This document shows positions 43,195-50,642 of a stretch of DNA of 64,000 nt, piece by piece. The first letter of the stretch is position 1. Every line of letters starts with the position of its first letter. This DNA comes from Thalassobius sp. I31.1 (GTDB lineage Bacteria > Pseudomonadota > Alphaproteobacteria > Rhodobacterales > Rhodobacteraceae), in the NCBI RefSeq assembly GCF_003031585.1, contig NZ_PWAA01000033.1, positions 186,001-250,000 of the forward strand. The letters run 5' to 3'. Below the pieces are notes generated by a model. It did not search any database. It had not been told where the DNA came from and saw only the letters and a list, made by a program, of their open reading frames with translations. The position numbers were made by a program, and so were the translations under genes.

Positions 43195-43282
43195 GATTTA
43201 GGCGATCCTGGCCCCATGCGCAACGCCTCTTGCACCTGTGAATAAAGCCTGTAACTTCACCGCAACCGAAGAAGGAAAGATC

Positions 43283-44455
43283 ATGAATTTCGACGAGATG
43301 ATTGAACGCCGCGGCACCCATTCTGTAAAATGGGACGCGATGGATGCCGTTTACGGCGTGCCAAATGATGAAGGTATCGCCATGTGGGTGGCTGATATGG
43401 ACTTCCGCCCGCCGCAATCTGTGCAGGATGCCCTGGCGAAGATGGCGGAATATGGCGTTTACGGCTATTACGGGGATGAAGGTGATTATCGCGCCGCAAT
43501 CTGCAACTGGATGAAAACCCGCCATAACTGGGAAGTGAAGCCAGAAGAAATCTTCACGACCCACGGCCTTGTGAACGGCACCGCCATGTGTGTGGATGCT
43601 TTCACAAAACCCGGAGATAAAATCGTCTTGTTCACCCCGGTTTACCACGCCTTTGCCCGTGTGATCGAAGCGGCAGACCGCGAAGTTGTTGAATGTCCGC
43701 TGGTTGTTGAGGCTGGGAAATATAAGCTCGATTTCGCGGCATATGACGCGATGATGACCGGCGATGAAACCATGCTGGTGTTCTGCTCCCCGCATAACCC
43801 GGGCGGCCGCGTCTGGTCACAGGAAGAACTACAGGGCGTGATTGATTTCGCGAAACGGCACGATCTGATCCTGGTGTCTGATGAAATCCACCATGATCTG
43901 GTCTTCCCGGGTGCAACCCATATTCCGATGGCAAATGTCGATGACAGCGTGACGGATCGCCTGGTAATGATGACCGCCACCACCAAAACATTTAACATCG
44001 CGGGCAGCCATTCCGGCAATGTAATCATCCGCGATGAAGCCCTGCGCAAACGGTTTTCCGCACGGATGGCCGCGATGGGGATTTCCCCGAACTCCTTTGG
44101 CCTGTTCATGGCTGAGGCGGCTTATTCTGAAGAAGGCGCAGCCTGGCTTGATGCCCTGATCGCGTATCTTGATGAAAACCGCCGGATCCTGGATGAAGGG
44201 CTGAATTCCATTCCCGGCGTGAAATCCATGCCGATGGAAGCGACTTATCTGTCCTGGGCAGATTTTTCCGGCACGGGGATGGAGCCTGCGGAATATATTG
44301 AACGTGTCCAGAAAGATGCAAAGATTGCCGCGAACCACGGGATCACTTTTGGCAAGGGCGGTGAACAGTACCTGCGGTTCAATTTCGCAACCCCGCGCGC
44401 CAATATCATTGAAGCTGTGAAACGCCTGAAAGAAGCCTTCAGCGACCTGCAGTGA
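43283..44455 (+). CDS. patB: PLP-dependent aminotransferase, MalY/PatB cystathionine beta-lyase type
   Basis: 390 residues, fold type I. MNFDEMIERRGTHSVKWDAMDAVYGVPNDEGIAMWVADMDFRPPQSVQDAL is the PatB/MalY N-terminus. PLP-binding Lys is in MMTATTKTFNIAGSHSGNVI, with HNPGGRVWSQEEL and LVSDEIHHDLVF before it. It probably cleaves cystathionine to homocysteine or acts as a C-S lyase. GAAGGAAAG upstream supports ATG 43283. The GTG of the L,D-transpeptidase gene overlaps the stop. Confidence 0.93.
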   Translation: MNFDEMIERRGTHSVKWDAMDAVYGVPNDEGIAMWVADMDFRPPQSVQDALAKMAEYGVYGYYGDEGDYRAAICNWMKTRHNWEVKPEEIFTTHGLVNGTAMCVDAFTKPGDKIVLFTPVYHAFARVIEAADREVVECPLVVEAGKYKLDFAAYDAMMTGDETMLVFCSPHNPGGRVWSQEELQGVIDFAKRHDLILVSDEIHHDLVFPGATHIPMANVDDSVTDRLVMMTATTKTFNIAGSHSGNVIIRDEALRKRFSARMAAMGISPNSFGLFMAEAAYSEEGAAWLDALIAYLDENRRILDEGLNSIPGVKSMPMEATYLSWADFSGTGMEPAEYIERVQKDAKIAANHGITFGKGGEQYLRFNFATPRANIIEAVKRLKEAFSDLQ

Positions 44456-44991
44456 AACGCGTCTTAAGAAACCTTGTCCTGGCGATTATTGCGATCTGCG
44501 CGATTTTCGCCGGGGCGATTTACTGGCAGCTTTATCTCGCGCCAGCCCCGCTGCCCCTGGAACCGCTGACCGGGCAGATCGACCACATCCTGATTGAGAA
44601 ATCTGAACGCCGCCTGACGGTGTTTCGCGACGGCGAAGCCTTGCGGACCTATACCATCGCGCTTGGGTTTGAACCCACCGGGGATAAGTTTCAGGAAGGG
44701 GATGGCAAGACGCCGGAAGGCATGTACACCATCGACCGGCGCAATCCGCAAAGTGCCTATCACCTGTCGCTTGGCATTGATTATCCGCAGGCCGAAGACC
44801 GCGCCCTTGCCGCCGCCGCCGGCGTTTCACCTGGTGGCGATATCTTCATTCATGGGCAGCCAAATGAAAGGGCTGGCAGACCCACGATTCCCTGGGACTG
44901 GACAGCAGGTTGTGTCGCGATTTCGGATAGCGAAATCGAAGAACTGTGGCGCATCACCCCAATCGGCACCACAGTTGAAATCCGGCCTTAG
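44452..44991 (+). CDS. L,D-transpeptidase (YkuD family), membrane anchored
   Basis: 179 residues, GTG start inside the preceding stop (GTGA). One N-terminal membrane helix (about 7-26) is followed by the YkuD domain: DHILIEKSERRLTVFRDGEALRTYTIALGF, GDGKTPEGMYTIDRRNPQSAYHLSLGIDYP, IFIHGQPN and WTAGCVAISDSEIEEL. The catalytic Cys is in AGCVAIS and His in FIHG. This belongs to the YafK-like subgroup, some of whose members hydrolyse the Lpp-peptidoglycan bond. Its stop overlaps the convergent stop by 4 bases. Confidence 0.92.
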   Translation: MKRVLRNLVLAIIAICAIFAGAIYWQLYLAPAPLPLEPLTGQIDHILIEKSERRLTVFRDGEALRTYTIALGFEPTGDKFQEGDGKTPEGMYTIDRRNPQSAYHLSLGIDYPQAEDRALAAAAGVSPGGDIFIHGQPNERAGRPTIPWDWTAGCVAISDSEIEELWRITPIGTTVEIRP

Positions 44992-45338
44992 GAAGATCCC
45001 AACAGCGCAATCGGCGCATCTTCGTCACGCACAAAATCCAGCGGTGCCTGATCCAGAACCGGGGTGCTGCGCTTGAAGTCGTAATTCATCCGACCGAATT
45101 CTTCTTCTGATGCCACGATCAGACACTGATACAGATGACGTGATCCGTCATAAAGATCCACAAGACCACGCAGGTTCGGCGCATCCGCTGCATCAAGCGA
45201 AAACCCCGTATCCCAGAGTTTCAGCACCGGATACATCCGGTCATCCACCTGGACTCGCAGACGACTGCTGCGTTTTTCAGCTTTCAGGCGGGCCTGATCC
45301 AGACCTTCCTGCACTTCCGGAGAAATATATGTAGACAT
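44988..45338 (-). CDS. conserved hypothetical protein, PilZ-like in outline
   Basis: 116 residues starting MSTYISPEVQEGLDQARLKAEKRSSRLRVQVDDRMYPVLKLWDTGFSLDA. A short helix precedes a beta-rich core: RSSRLRVQVDD, a D/S-rich turn, LRGLVDLYDGSRHLYQCLIVASEEEFGRMNYDFKRSTP. The order (basic motif, then strands, then a D-L-Y-D turn) resembles PilZ c-di-GMP domains, but the RxxxR / D/NxSxxG motifs are not clean, so binding is doubtful. AAAGG 6 bases before 45338 supports this ATG over 45356. Confidence 0.72.
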   Translation of the reverse strand: MSTYISPEVQEGLDQARLKAEKRSSRLRVQVDDRMYPVLKLWDTGFSLDAADAPNLRGLVDLYDGSRHLYQCLIVASEEEFGRMNYDFKRSTPVLDQAPLDFVRDEDAPIALLGSS

Positions 45339-45598
45339 GTTCAACCTTTTCATCACCCACCCCCATCATCGCGTGGTCATGATGAAAATCAAGTTAACCT
45401 TTTGTATGATGCCAGCTTTGCGGCAGCAAAAACACAATCCTAAGGTGCATTGCCACCACGTCCCCCTGACAAGAAAGCAGCCCGCCCGCCTGATCTTCTT
45501 CTGATACCAGATGCACAGATCCTGCGCGCGGATCAGCGATGGGAAAAGACTGCGGCTGCGTTACATTCACTGTTGGAAACACAATGCGGAGAAACAGG

Positions 45599-46588
45599 AT
45601 GGGATTGCTTGTAAACGGCAACTGGCAGGACAGCTGGTATGACACGGCTTCTGAAGGCGGGAAATTCAAACGCCAGGAGGCCGGGTTTCGCAACTGGGTG
45701 ACGGCGGATGGCAGTGCCGGACCAACCGGGCGCGGCGGGTTCAAGGCCGAAAGCGGGCGTTACCACCTTTATGTGTCTCACGCCTGCCCCTGGGCCCATC
45801 GCGCCCTGATTTTCCGTAAACTGAAGGGGCTGGAAGATCATATTGATGTCTCTGTCGTGCATCCGGACATGCTGGGCAACGGCTGGACATTTGAAACCGA
45901 TGACCAGGGCGCAACCGGCGATCTGTTGATGGGGAACCGCTTTATGCGCGACGTCTATCTGCGCGACACGCCGGATGTCACGACACGTGTGACTGTGCCG
46001 GTTCTCTGGGACAAAGAAACCAACCGCATCGTTTCCAATGAAAGTTCTGAGATCATCCGCATGTTCAACAGTGCTTTTGACGGGAACACCGGGAACACCC
46101 TGGATTTCTGGCCTGCGGAACTGCGTGATGACATCGAAGCGATCAACACCCGCATCTATTCAGATGTGAACAACGGAGTTTACAAGCCCGGCTTTGCCAC
46201 CAGCCAGAACGCCTATGACGACGCGGTACACACCCTGTTTGACGCCCTGGACTGGCTGGAAGATCACCTGTCTGCAAACCGTTATCTTCTGGGTGATCGG
46301 CTGACCGAAGCGGACTGGCGTCTGTTTACCACCTTGATCCGCTTTGATCCGGTCTACCATCTGCATTTCAAATGTAACCGGAACCGTCTGACGGACTTCA
46401 CAAACCTATGGGCTTACACACGCGAATTGTTCCAGATGCCGGGCATCGCAGAAACGGTGAATATGCAGCATATCGTGCGGCATTATCATTACAGCCATGA
46501 AACCATTAATCCGCATCGGATCCTTCCGGTGAACCCGCAGATCAACTATTCAGAACCGCACGGGCGGGATCAGGGGCTTTCGGCGTAA
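45599..46588 (+). CDS. glutathionyl-hydroquinone reductase, Xi-class glutathione transferase
   Basis: 329 residues. MGLLVNGNWQDSWYDTASEGGKFKRQEAGFRNWVTADGSAGPTG and YHLYVSHACPWAHRALIFRKLKGL are the signatures of the Xi class (YqjG/PcpF). The active Cys is in HACPWAH. The C-terminal helical domain has LGDRLTEADWRLFTTLIRFDPVYHLHFKCN. It reduces glutathionyl-hydroquinones. GGAG stands 7 bases before ATG 45599; the frame upstream is discounted. Its end overlaps the response-regulator gene by 19 bases, convergent. Confidence 0.93.
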   Translation: MGLLVNGNWQDSWYDTASEGGKFKRQEAGFRNWVTADGSAGPTGRGGFKAESGRYHLYVSHACPWAHRALIFRKLKGLEDHIDVSVVHPDMLGNGWTFETDDQGATGDLLMGNRFMRDVYLRDTPDVTTRVTVPVLWDKETNRIVSNESSEIIRMFNSAFDGNTGNTLDFWPAELRDDIEAINTRIYSDVNNGVYKPGFATSQNAYDDAVHTLFDALDWLEDHLSANRYLLGDRLTEADWRLFTTLIRFDPVYHLHFKCNRNRLTDFTNLWAYTRELFQMPGIAETVNMQHIVRHYHYSHETINPHRILPVNPQINYSEPHGRDQGLSA

Positions 46589-46932
46589 TAGCGCACCATT
46601 TCCGTCAGATCAGCCGGTGGTGTTTCACGCTTCACCACCGCGCGCAAATTTGGAATATGCTGAAACAGGGTGCCATCTGAAAAGAACGAGGTATTGGTGA
46701 CGAAGACCACCTGTGCATCCGGCTGACGGAAACTGGCATAATCCGCAAGCGCAAGTGCACTGCCGTGCTCAAGCACCAGATCCAGGATGATAACTGAGAA
46801 TGTTCCTGCGTTCAGTATTTCGGTTGCTGCATCCTGGCCGGTGGCCAGTGTCACATCACAACCTGCGCGTTCCAGATGCCGCTTCCAGAGCGTACCCAGC
46901 TCCAGTTTTTCTTCGACAATCAGAATACGCAC
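46570..46932 (-). CDS. single-domain response regulator
   Basis: 120 residues from a GTG at 46932 with GGAGG 5 bases upstream; longer frames (to 47094) are unlikely. The receiver fold has MRILIVEEKLELGTLWKRHL, phospho-Asp51 in IILDLVLEHGSALALADYASFRQPDAQVVFVTNTSFF, Thr79 and Lys101. The acidic pair after the first strand is Glu7-Glu8 instead of Asp-Asp, which may alter metal binding. There is no output domain and no kinase nearby, so it acts through another protein. Confidence 0.78.
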   Translation of the reverse strand: MRILIVEEKLELGTLWKRHLERAGCDVTLATGQDAATEILNAGTFSVIILDLVLEHGSALALADYASFRQPDAQVVFVTNTSFFSDGTLFQHIPNLRAVVKRETPPADLTEMVRYYAESP

Positions 46933-47414
46933 ACTTTCCTCCAAAACAATCTCTACGGGTTCAAAATTTTTAACCGTTTCTGATATTCTTCGCCACCTGG
47001 ACAAAAGATCAAAATCACCGGGAAAAACACTATTTTCTCTTAACCCCTGATATTCCGGCAAAAACCTGCTCCGTTCCCTGGGAAATTCCCTCAATTCAGC
47101 TCACACCTTAAAATACGACCCAAAATTCAATGGCCCAAATGATATTCAGGTGATCAATATTGCTTTCATTTGCCCTGATTTTGTTGATGCGTTGGCGCAG
47201 ATACCATATCTGATCTGAGGACTGGCACACAGGATGTCACAATATCGAGACCTGCCGTGGGCACCTGTATGTCGCCCTATATCTTTCTGAAATAACGATT
47301 TTTGCAATTTGCAAATGAAACCAAAAACGAATCGTCTCTCAACCTTTTCTCCAGGCGAAGCTAAAGCTAAAAGTCAGCAAGCGATTCAAATTTGCTTTGT
47401 CAAAGGGCCAGGAT
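46933..47414. other. intergenic region before cobC
   Basis: 482 bases, AT-rich, with no credible gene. It contains the promoter of the response regulator (leftward) and of cobC-cobD (rightward), and a perfect 15-bp palindrome at 47301-47315. I looked for a cobalamin riboswitch and saw no B12-box-like sequence. Confidence 0.55.
47301..47315. promoter_or_regulatory. palindromic candidate operator upstream of cobC
   Basis: TTTGCAA-T-TTGCAAA, perfect, 100 bases before the cobC start. TTTGCAAA-type half-sites are reported for short-chain-acyl-CoA regulators (ScfR/RamB family); the link here is inference. Confidence 0.4.
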
Positions 47415-48392
47415 ATGCACGCCACTCAAACGGAACAGTCAAAACGTGATCATGGCGGCGGGCTTGATGCTGCCATGGCCGAATTCGGAGGTGCACGCCA
47501 GGACTGGCTGGATCTTTCCACTGGCATTAACCCGATCCCCTGGCCCCTGCCGGTGTTCACGTCCGACGCCTGGACACGTCTCCCTGACCGTCAGGCTGTG
47601 AACCTGCTATGTGACGCCGCGCGCCAGTTCTGGAACGTACCAGATGGGGCCGATATTCTGCCCTGCCACGGCGCGTCCGCAGCAATTGCGCGCCTGCCTG
47701 CCCTGATGCAGGGCGACACGGTACAGATCACCACCCCAACCTATAACGAACATGCAGCATCTTTCCGCAATCACACATGGCAGGTGGTTGAAGACAACGC
47801 TGACACGCGCGTTGTTGTGCACCCGAATAATCCTGATGGGCGGCTTTGGCGTGTTGGCGAACTGAACGCTGACTTCACCGTGATTGACGAAAGCTTCTGT
47901 GATGTCTGCCCGGATGAAACCCATATCGCCCGCGCCGCAACCCCTGGCACCATTGTCCTGAAAAGCTTTGGCAAATTCTGGGGACTTGCCGGATTGCGTC
48001 TGGGTTTTGCGATTGGCGATCCGAAACTGATTGCGCACCTGCGGGAAATCCTGGGCCCCTGGCCTGTGTCCGGCCCTGCACTGGAAGCGGGTGAACAGGC
48101 GTTGAAGGACCTGACATGGGCGCAGGAAACCCGTGCGCGCCTGTCATCAGATACCGATCACCTGGACGCAATCATGACCGCTGCCGGGGCGCAAAACCCG
48201 CGCGGAACGACACTTTTCCGCCTGTATGAGGTTGCTGACGCGAAGGCCTTGCAAAATCATATGGCCCGACACCATATCTGGACGCGGATATTCCCTTATT
48301 CCGAAACATATATCCGGCTGGGCCTGCCCGGGCATCCCCATGAATGGGCGCAGCTGGAAACCGCAATTGCTGAGATGGAACACCTGGTATGA
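47415..48392 (+). CDS. cobC: threonine-phosphate decarboxylase / cobalamin aminotransferase-fold protein CobC
   Basis: 325 residues, PLP fold type I. HGGGLDAAMAEFGGARQDWLDLSTGINPIPWPLP is the CobC/CobD signature; PLP-binding Lys is in IVLKSFGKFWGLAGLRLGF, with VVHPNNPDGRLW before it. It supplies (R)-1-amino-2-propanol phosphate for the lower axial loop of B12. ATG 47415 is preferred to TTG 47397. Its stop overlaps the start of cobD (ATGA), which uses the product. Confidence 0.93.
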   Translation: MHATQTEQSKRDHGGGLDAAMAEFGGARQDWLDLSTGINPIPWPLPVFTSDAWTRLPDRQAVNLLCDAARQFWNVPDGADILPCHGASAAIARLPALMQGDTVQITTPTYNEHAASFRNHTWQVVEDNADTRVVVHPNNPDGRLWRVGELNADFTVIDESFCDVCPDETHIARAATPGTIVLKSFGKFWGLAGLRLGFAIGDPKLIAHLREILGPWPVSGPALEAGEQALKDLTWAQETRARLSSDTDHLDAIMTAAGAQNPRGTTLFRLYEVADAKALQNHMARHHIWTRIFPYSETYIRLGLPGHPHEWAQLETAIAEMEHLV

Positions 48393-49315
48393 TACCTGCA
48401 CTCGCCCTTTTGCTCGACGCCGTTATTGGTGATCCGAAGTCGCTCTGGTCTAAAATCCCGCATCCGGCGGTGGCTATGGGCCGCGTGATTGGCTGGCTGG
48501 ATCAGCGCTTTAATGATGACGACGACCCGGACAGCACCCGTAAGGTGAATGGCATCCTTGTCTGTATTACCCTTGTTGTCGCGGCCGGTATCCTTGGCTG
48601 CATCATCACCCATCTGCCGTTGGGCTGGCTCTGGTCTGCGCTGATCGGGGCGTTCCTGCTGGCGCAGCGTTCGCTTGTGCAACATGTGCAGGCCGTGGCT
48701 GATGGGCTGCGCATGTCCACACGCGATGGCGCAACCATGGTGTCCCGCATTGTCGGACGTGACACCAAAGATATGTCCCGCGAAGGCGTATCCCGCGCCG
48801 CCATTGAAAGCGCGGCGGAGAATTTCTCTGACGGGCTGGTTGCGCCAGTTTTCTGGTTCATCATCGGCGGCCTGCCGGGCCTTCTGATCTATAAGGTCGT
48901 GAACACCGCAGATTCCATGATCGGCTATCGCACCCCACGCCACAGTGCTTTTGGCTGGGCGGCGGCGCGTCTTGATGATGTGCTGAACTGGACCCCTGCG
49001 CGCCTGACCGCGCTGATCATTCTGGTCGCAACGCAGACCCGCGCGTCTTTCAATGACATCCGCAATGATGCGATCAAGCACCGTTCCCCCAACGCCGGCT
49101 GGCCCGAAGCTGCCATGGCCCGCGCTCTGAATGTTGCGCTGTCCGGCCCGCGTTCCTATGAAGGTGAAATGCGCGATTTCCCATGGGTGAACGAAAATGG
49201 CCGCAAAGACATCAGCCCGGGCGAAGTCGAAGCTGCCTGCAATACCCTCTGGCACAGCTGGGTTGTCGTGGTTGCCATTGCCTTTGTCCTGGCAATGATC
49301 TGCGCAATCGGCTGA
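48389..49315 (+). CDS. cobD: adenosylcobinamide-phosphate synthase
   Basis: 308 residues, several membrane helices. ALLLDAVIGDPKSLWSKIPHPAVAMGRVIGWLDQRFN, VSRIVGRDTKDMSREGVSRAAIESAAENFSDGLVAPVFWFIIGGLPGLLIYKVVNTADSMIGYRTPRHSAFGWAAARLDDVLNW are the CbiB/CobD family motifs. It joins the aminopropanol moiety to adenosylcobyric acid. It is coupled to cobC and is closed by a strong terminator. Confidence 0.95.
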   Translation: MIPALALLLDAVIGDPKSLWSKIPHPAVAMGRVIGWLDQRFNDDDDPDSTRKVNGILVCITLVVAAGILGCIITHLPLGWLWSALIGAFLLAQRSLVQHVQAVADGLRMSTRDGATMVSRIVGRDTKDMSREGVSRAAIESAAENFSDGLVAPVFWFIIGGLPGLLIYKVVNTADSMIGYRTPRHSAFGWAAARLDDVLNWTPARLTALIILVATQTRASFNDIRNDAIKHRSPNAGWPEAAMARALNVALSGPRSYEGEMRDFPWVNENGRKDISPGEVEAACNTLWHSWVVVVAIAFVLAMICAIG

Positions 49316-49329
49316 CCCGAAATTCTTCC

Positions 49330-49363
49330 ATAGCCCCGGCATCCCACCGGGGCTATATTTTTG
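49330..49363 (+). terminator. cobD terminator
   Basis: ATAGCCCCGG / CCGGGGCTAT, perfect 10-bp stem, 7-base loop, then ATTTTTG. Confidence 0.9.
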
Positions 49364-49383
49364 CGACCATTCAGGAGCACGTG

Positions 49384-50562
49384 ATGCGTTTTACAACTTT
49401 GCTTGCAGGCGCTGCCCTGCTGATTTCCACCGCAACCGCCCAGGCCCAAAGCTGCGGTGGCGGCTTTAACAATTTCGTCGACGGTCTGAAACGTGAAGCC
49501 CGCCAGAAAGGCCATAATCGCGCAACTGTCGATCGCTTCTTTGCCAATGTCCGCCAGGATCAGCGCACGCTGAATGCCGATCGCTCACAAGGGGTGTTTC
49601 AGAAAGACTTTCTCGACTTCTCCCAGCGTCTGATTTCTCAGGGCCGCATTGATAACGGGCGTCGCAACGCACAGCGCTACAGCGCGGTGTTTGACCGGAT
49701 GGAACGTGAATATGGTGTATCGCGCGGTGTGCTTCTGGCTTTCTGGGCCTTTGAAACCGATTTCGGGGCCGTGCAGGGCGATTTCAATACATTGAATTCG
49801 CTTGTGACCCTCGCCCATGACTGCCGTCGACCAGAACTCTTCCGTCCACAGGTTTTCGCAGCCCTGGAACTGTATGAGCGTGACAATTTTGATCCCGCCC
49901 GCACACAGGGGGCCTGGGCCGGTGAAATTGGCATGGTGCAAATGCTGCCCGAAGACATCATCCGCAACGGCATTGATGGCGACGGCGATGGCCAGGTCAA
50001 CCTGAAAACCTCTGCCCCGGATGCCCTACTGTCCGGTGCAAATATGCTGCGCAGCCTTGGCTGGCGCGCGGGTGAACCCTGGTTGCAGGAAATCTCTGTG
50101 CCCTCTGATCTGGATTGGGCGCGCACCGGTCTGAACCACACGGCGTCTGTGCGTGACTGGGAACGCATGGGCGTTCGGGCGCGCGAAGGCGACCTTGCCC
50201 GCGGCAACATGGAAGCATCCATTCTGCTGCCCATGGGGCGCAACGGCCCGGCCTTTCTCGCTTATCCGAATTTCCATGTCTATTTTGAGTGGAACAAAAG
50301 CTTTGTCTATGTGACCACCGCCGCCTATTTCGCCAACCGCCTGGAAGGTGCAGTTCGCTATAACGCCGGCAATCCAACACCTGCGCTATCCGGCAATCAA
50401 ATGGAAAGCCTGCAACGCAGGCTTCAGGCCCGCGGCCATGATGTGGGTGGTGTTGATGGCATCCTCGGCGCAAAAACCCGCGCGGCGGTTCAGGCGGAAC
50501 AGATCCGCCTTGGCCTGCCTGCGGATGCCTGGCCTACAGTTGAATTGCTCAACGCCCTCTAA
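49384..50562 (+). CDS. lytic murein transglycosylase, MltB type, with peptidoglycan-binding domain
   Basis: 392 residues. Signal peptide MRFTTLLAGAALLISTATAQAQ, then the MltB-type catalytic domain (FDRMEREYGVSRGVLLAFWAFETDFGAVQGDFNTLNSLVTLAHDCRRPELFRPQVFAAL) with the catalytic Glu in WAFETDFG. IGMVQMLPEDIIRNGIDGDGDGQVNLKTSAPDALLSGANML follows. The last 60 residues are a PG_binding_1 domain (LQRRLQARGHDVGGVDGILGAKTRAAV). It cleaves peptidoglycan glycan strands in the periplasm. CAGGAG before 49384 supports the start. Confidence 0.95.
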   Translation: MRFTTLLAGAALLISTATAQAQSCGGGFNNFVDGLKREARQKGHNRATVDRFFANVRQDQRTLNADRSQGVFQKDFLDFSQRLISQGRIDNGRRNAQRYSAVFDRMEREYGVSRGVLLAFWAFETDFGAVQGDFNTLNSLVTLAHDCRRPELFRPQVFAALELYERDNFDPARTQGAWAGEIGMVQMLPEDIIRNGIDGDGDGQVNLKTSAPDALLSGANMLRSLGWRAGEPWLQEISVPSDLDWARTGLNHTASVRDWERMGVRAREGDLARGNMEASILLPMGRNGPAFLAYPNFHVYFEWNKSFVYVTTAAYFANRLEGAVRYNAGNPTPALSGNQMESLQRRLQARGHDVGGVDGILGAKTRAAVQAEQIRLGLPADAWPTVELLNAL

Positions 50563-50569
50563 AAAGATC

Positions 50570-50590
50570 GGGGCGGTGCAACTCCGCCCC
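50570..50590 (+). terminator. hairpin after the lytic transglycosylase gene
   Basis: GGGGCGG-TGCAACT-CCGCCCC, perfect 7-bp stem with 7-base loop, 8 bases past the stop. The U-tract is weak. Confidence 0.6.
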
Positions 50591-50602
50591 CTTCATCTTG
50601 CC

Positions 50603-50640
50603 AAAAGTACTCCGGGGGTCCGGGGGCTGACCCCCGGCCT
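50603..50640 (-). repeat. dispersed hairpin repeat between convergent genes
   Basis: AAGTACTCCGGGGG then CCGGGGG-CTGA-CCCCCGG (50620-50637). The stem plus flanking purine/A-rich part resembles copies at 60294 and 63466, though the TATTT tail is degenerate here (AGTACT). Confidence 0.5.
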
Positions 50641-50642
50641 GA

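Noticed and set aside
44452-44991. Atypical active site in the L,D-transpeptidase (AGC instead of SHGC)
   Set aside because: The WTxGCIAxS form is normal for the YafK-like subgroup of this family.
46933-47414. Cobalamin riboswitch before cobC
   Set aside because: No GCCACTG-type B12 box and no clear multi-stem core could be seen by eye.
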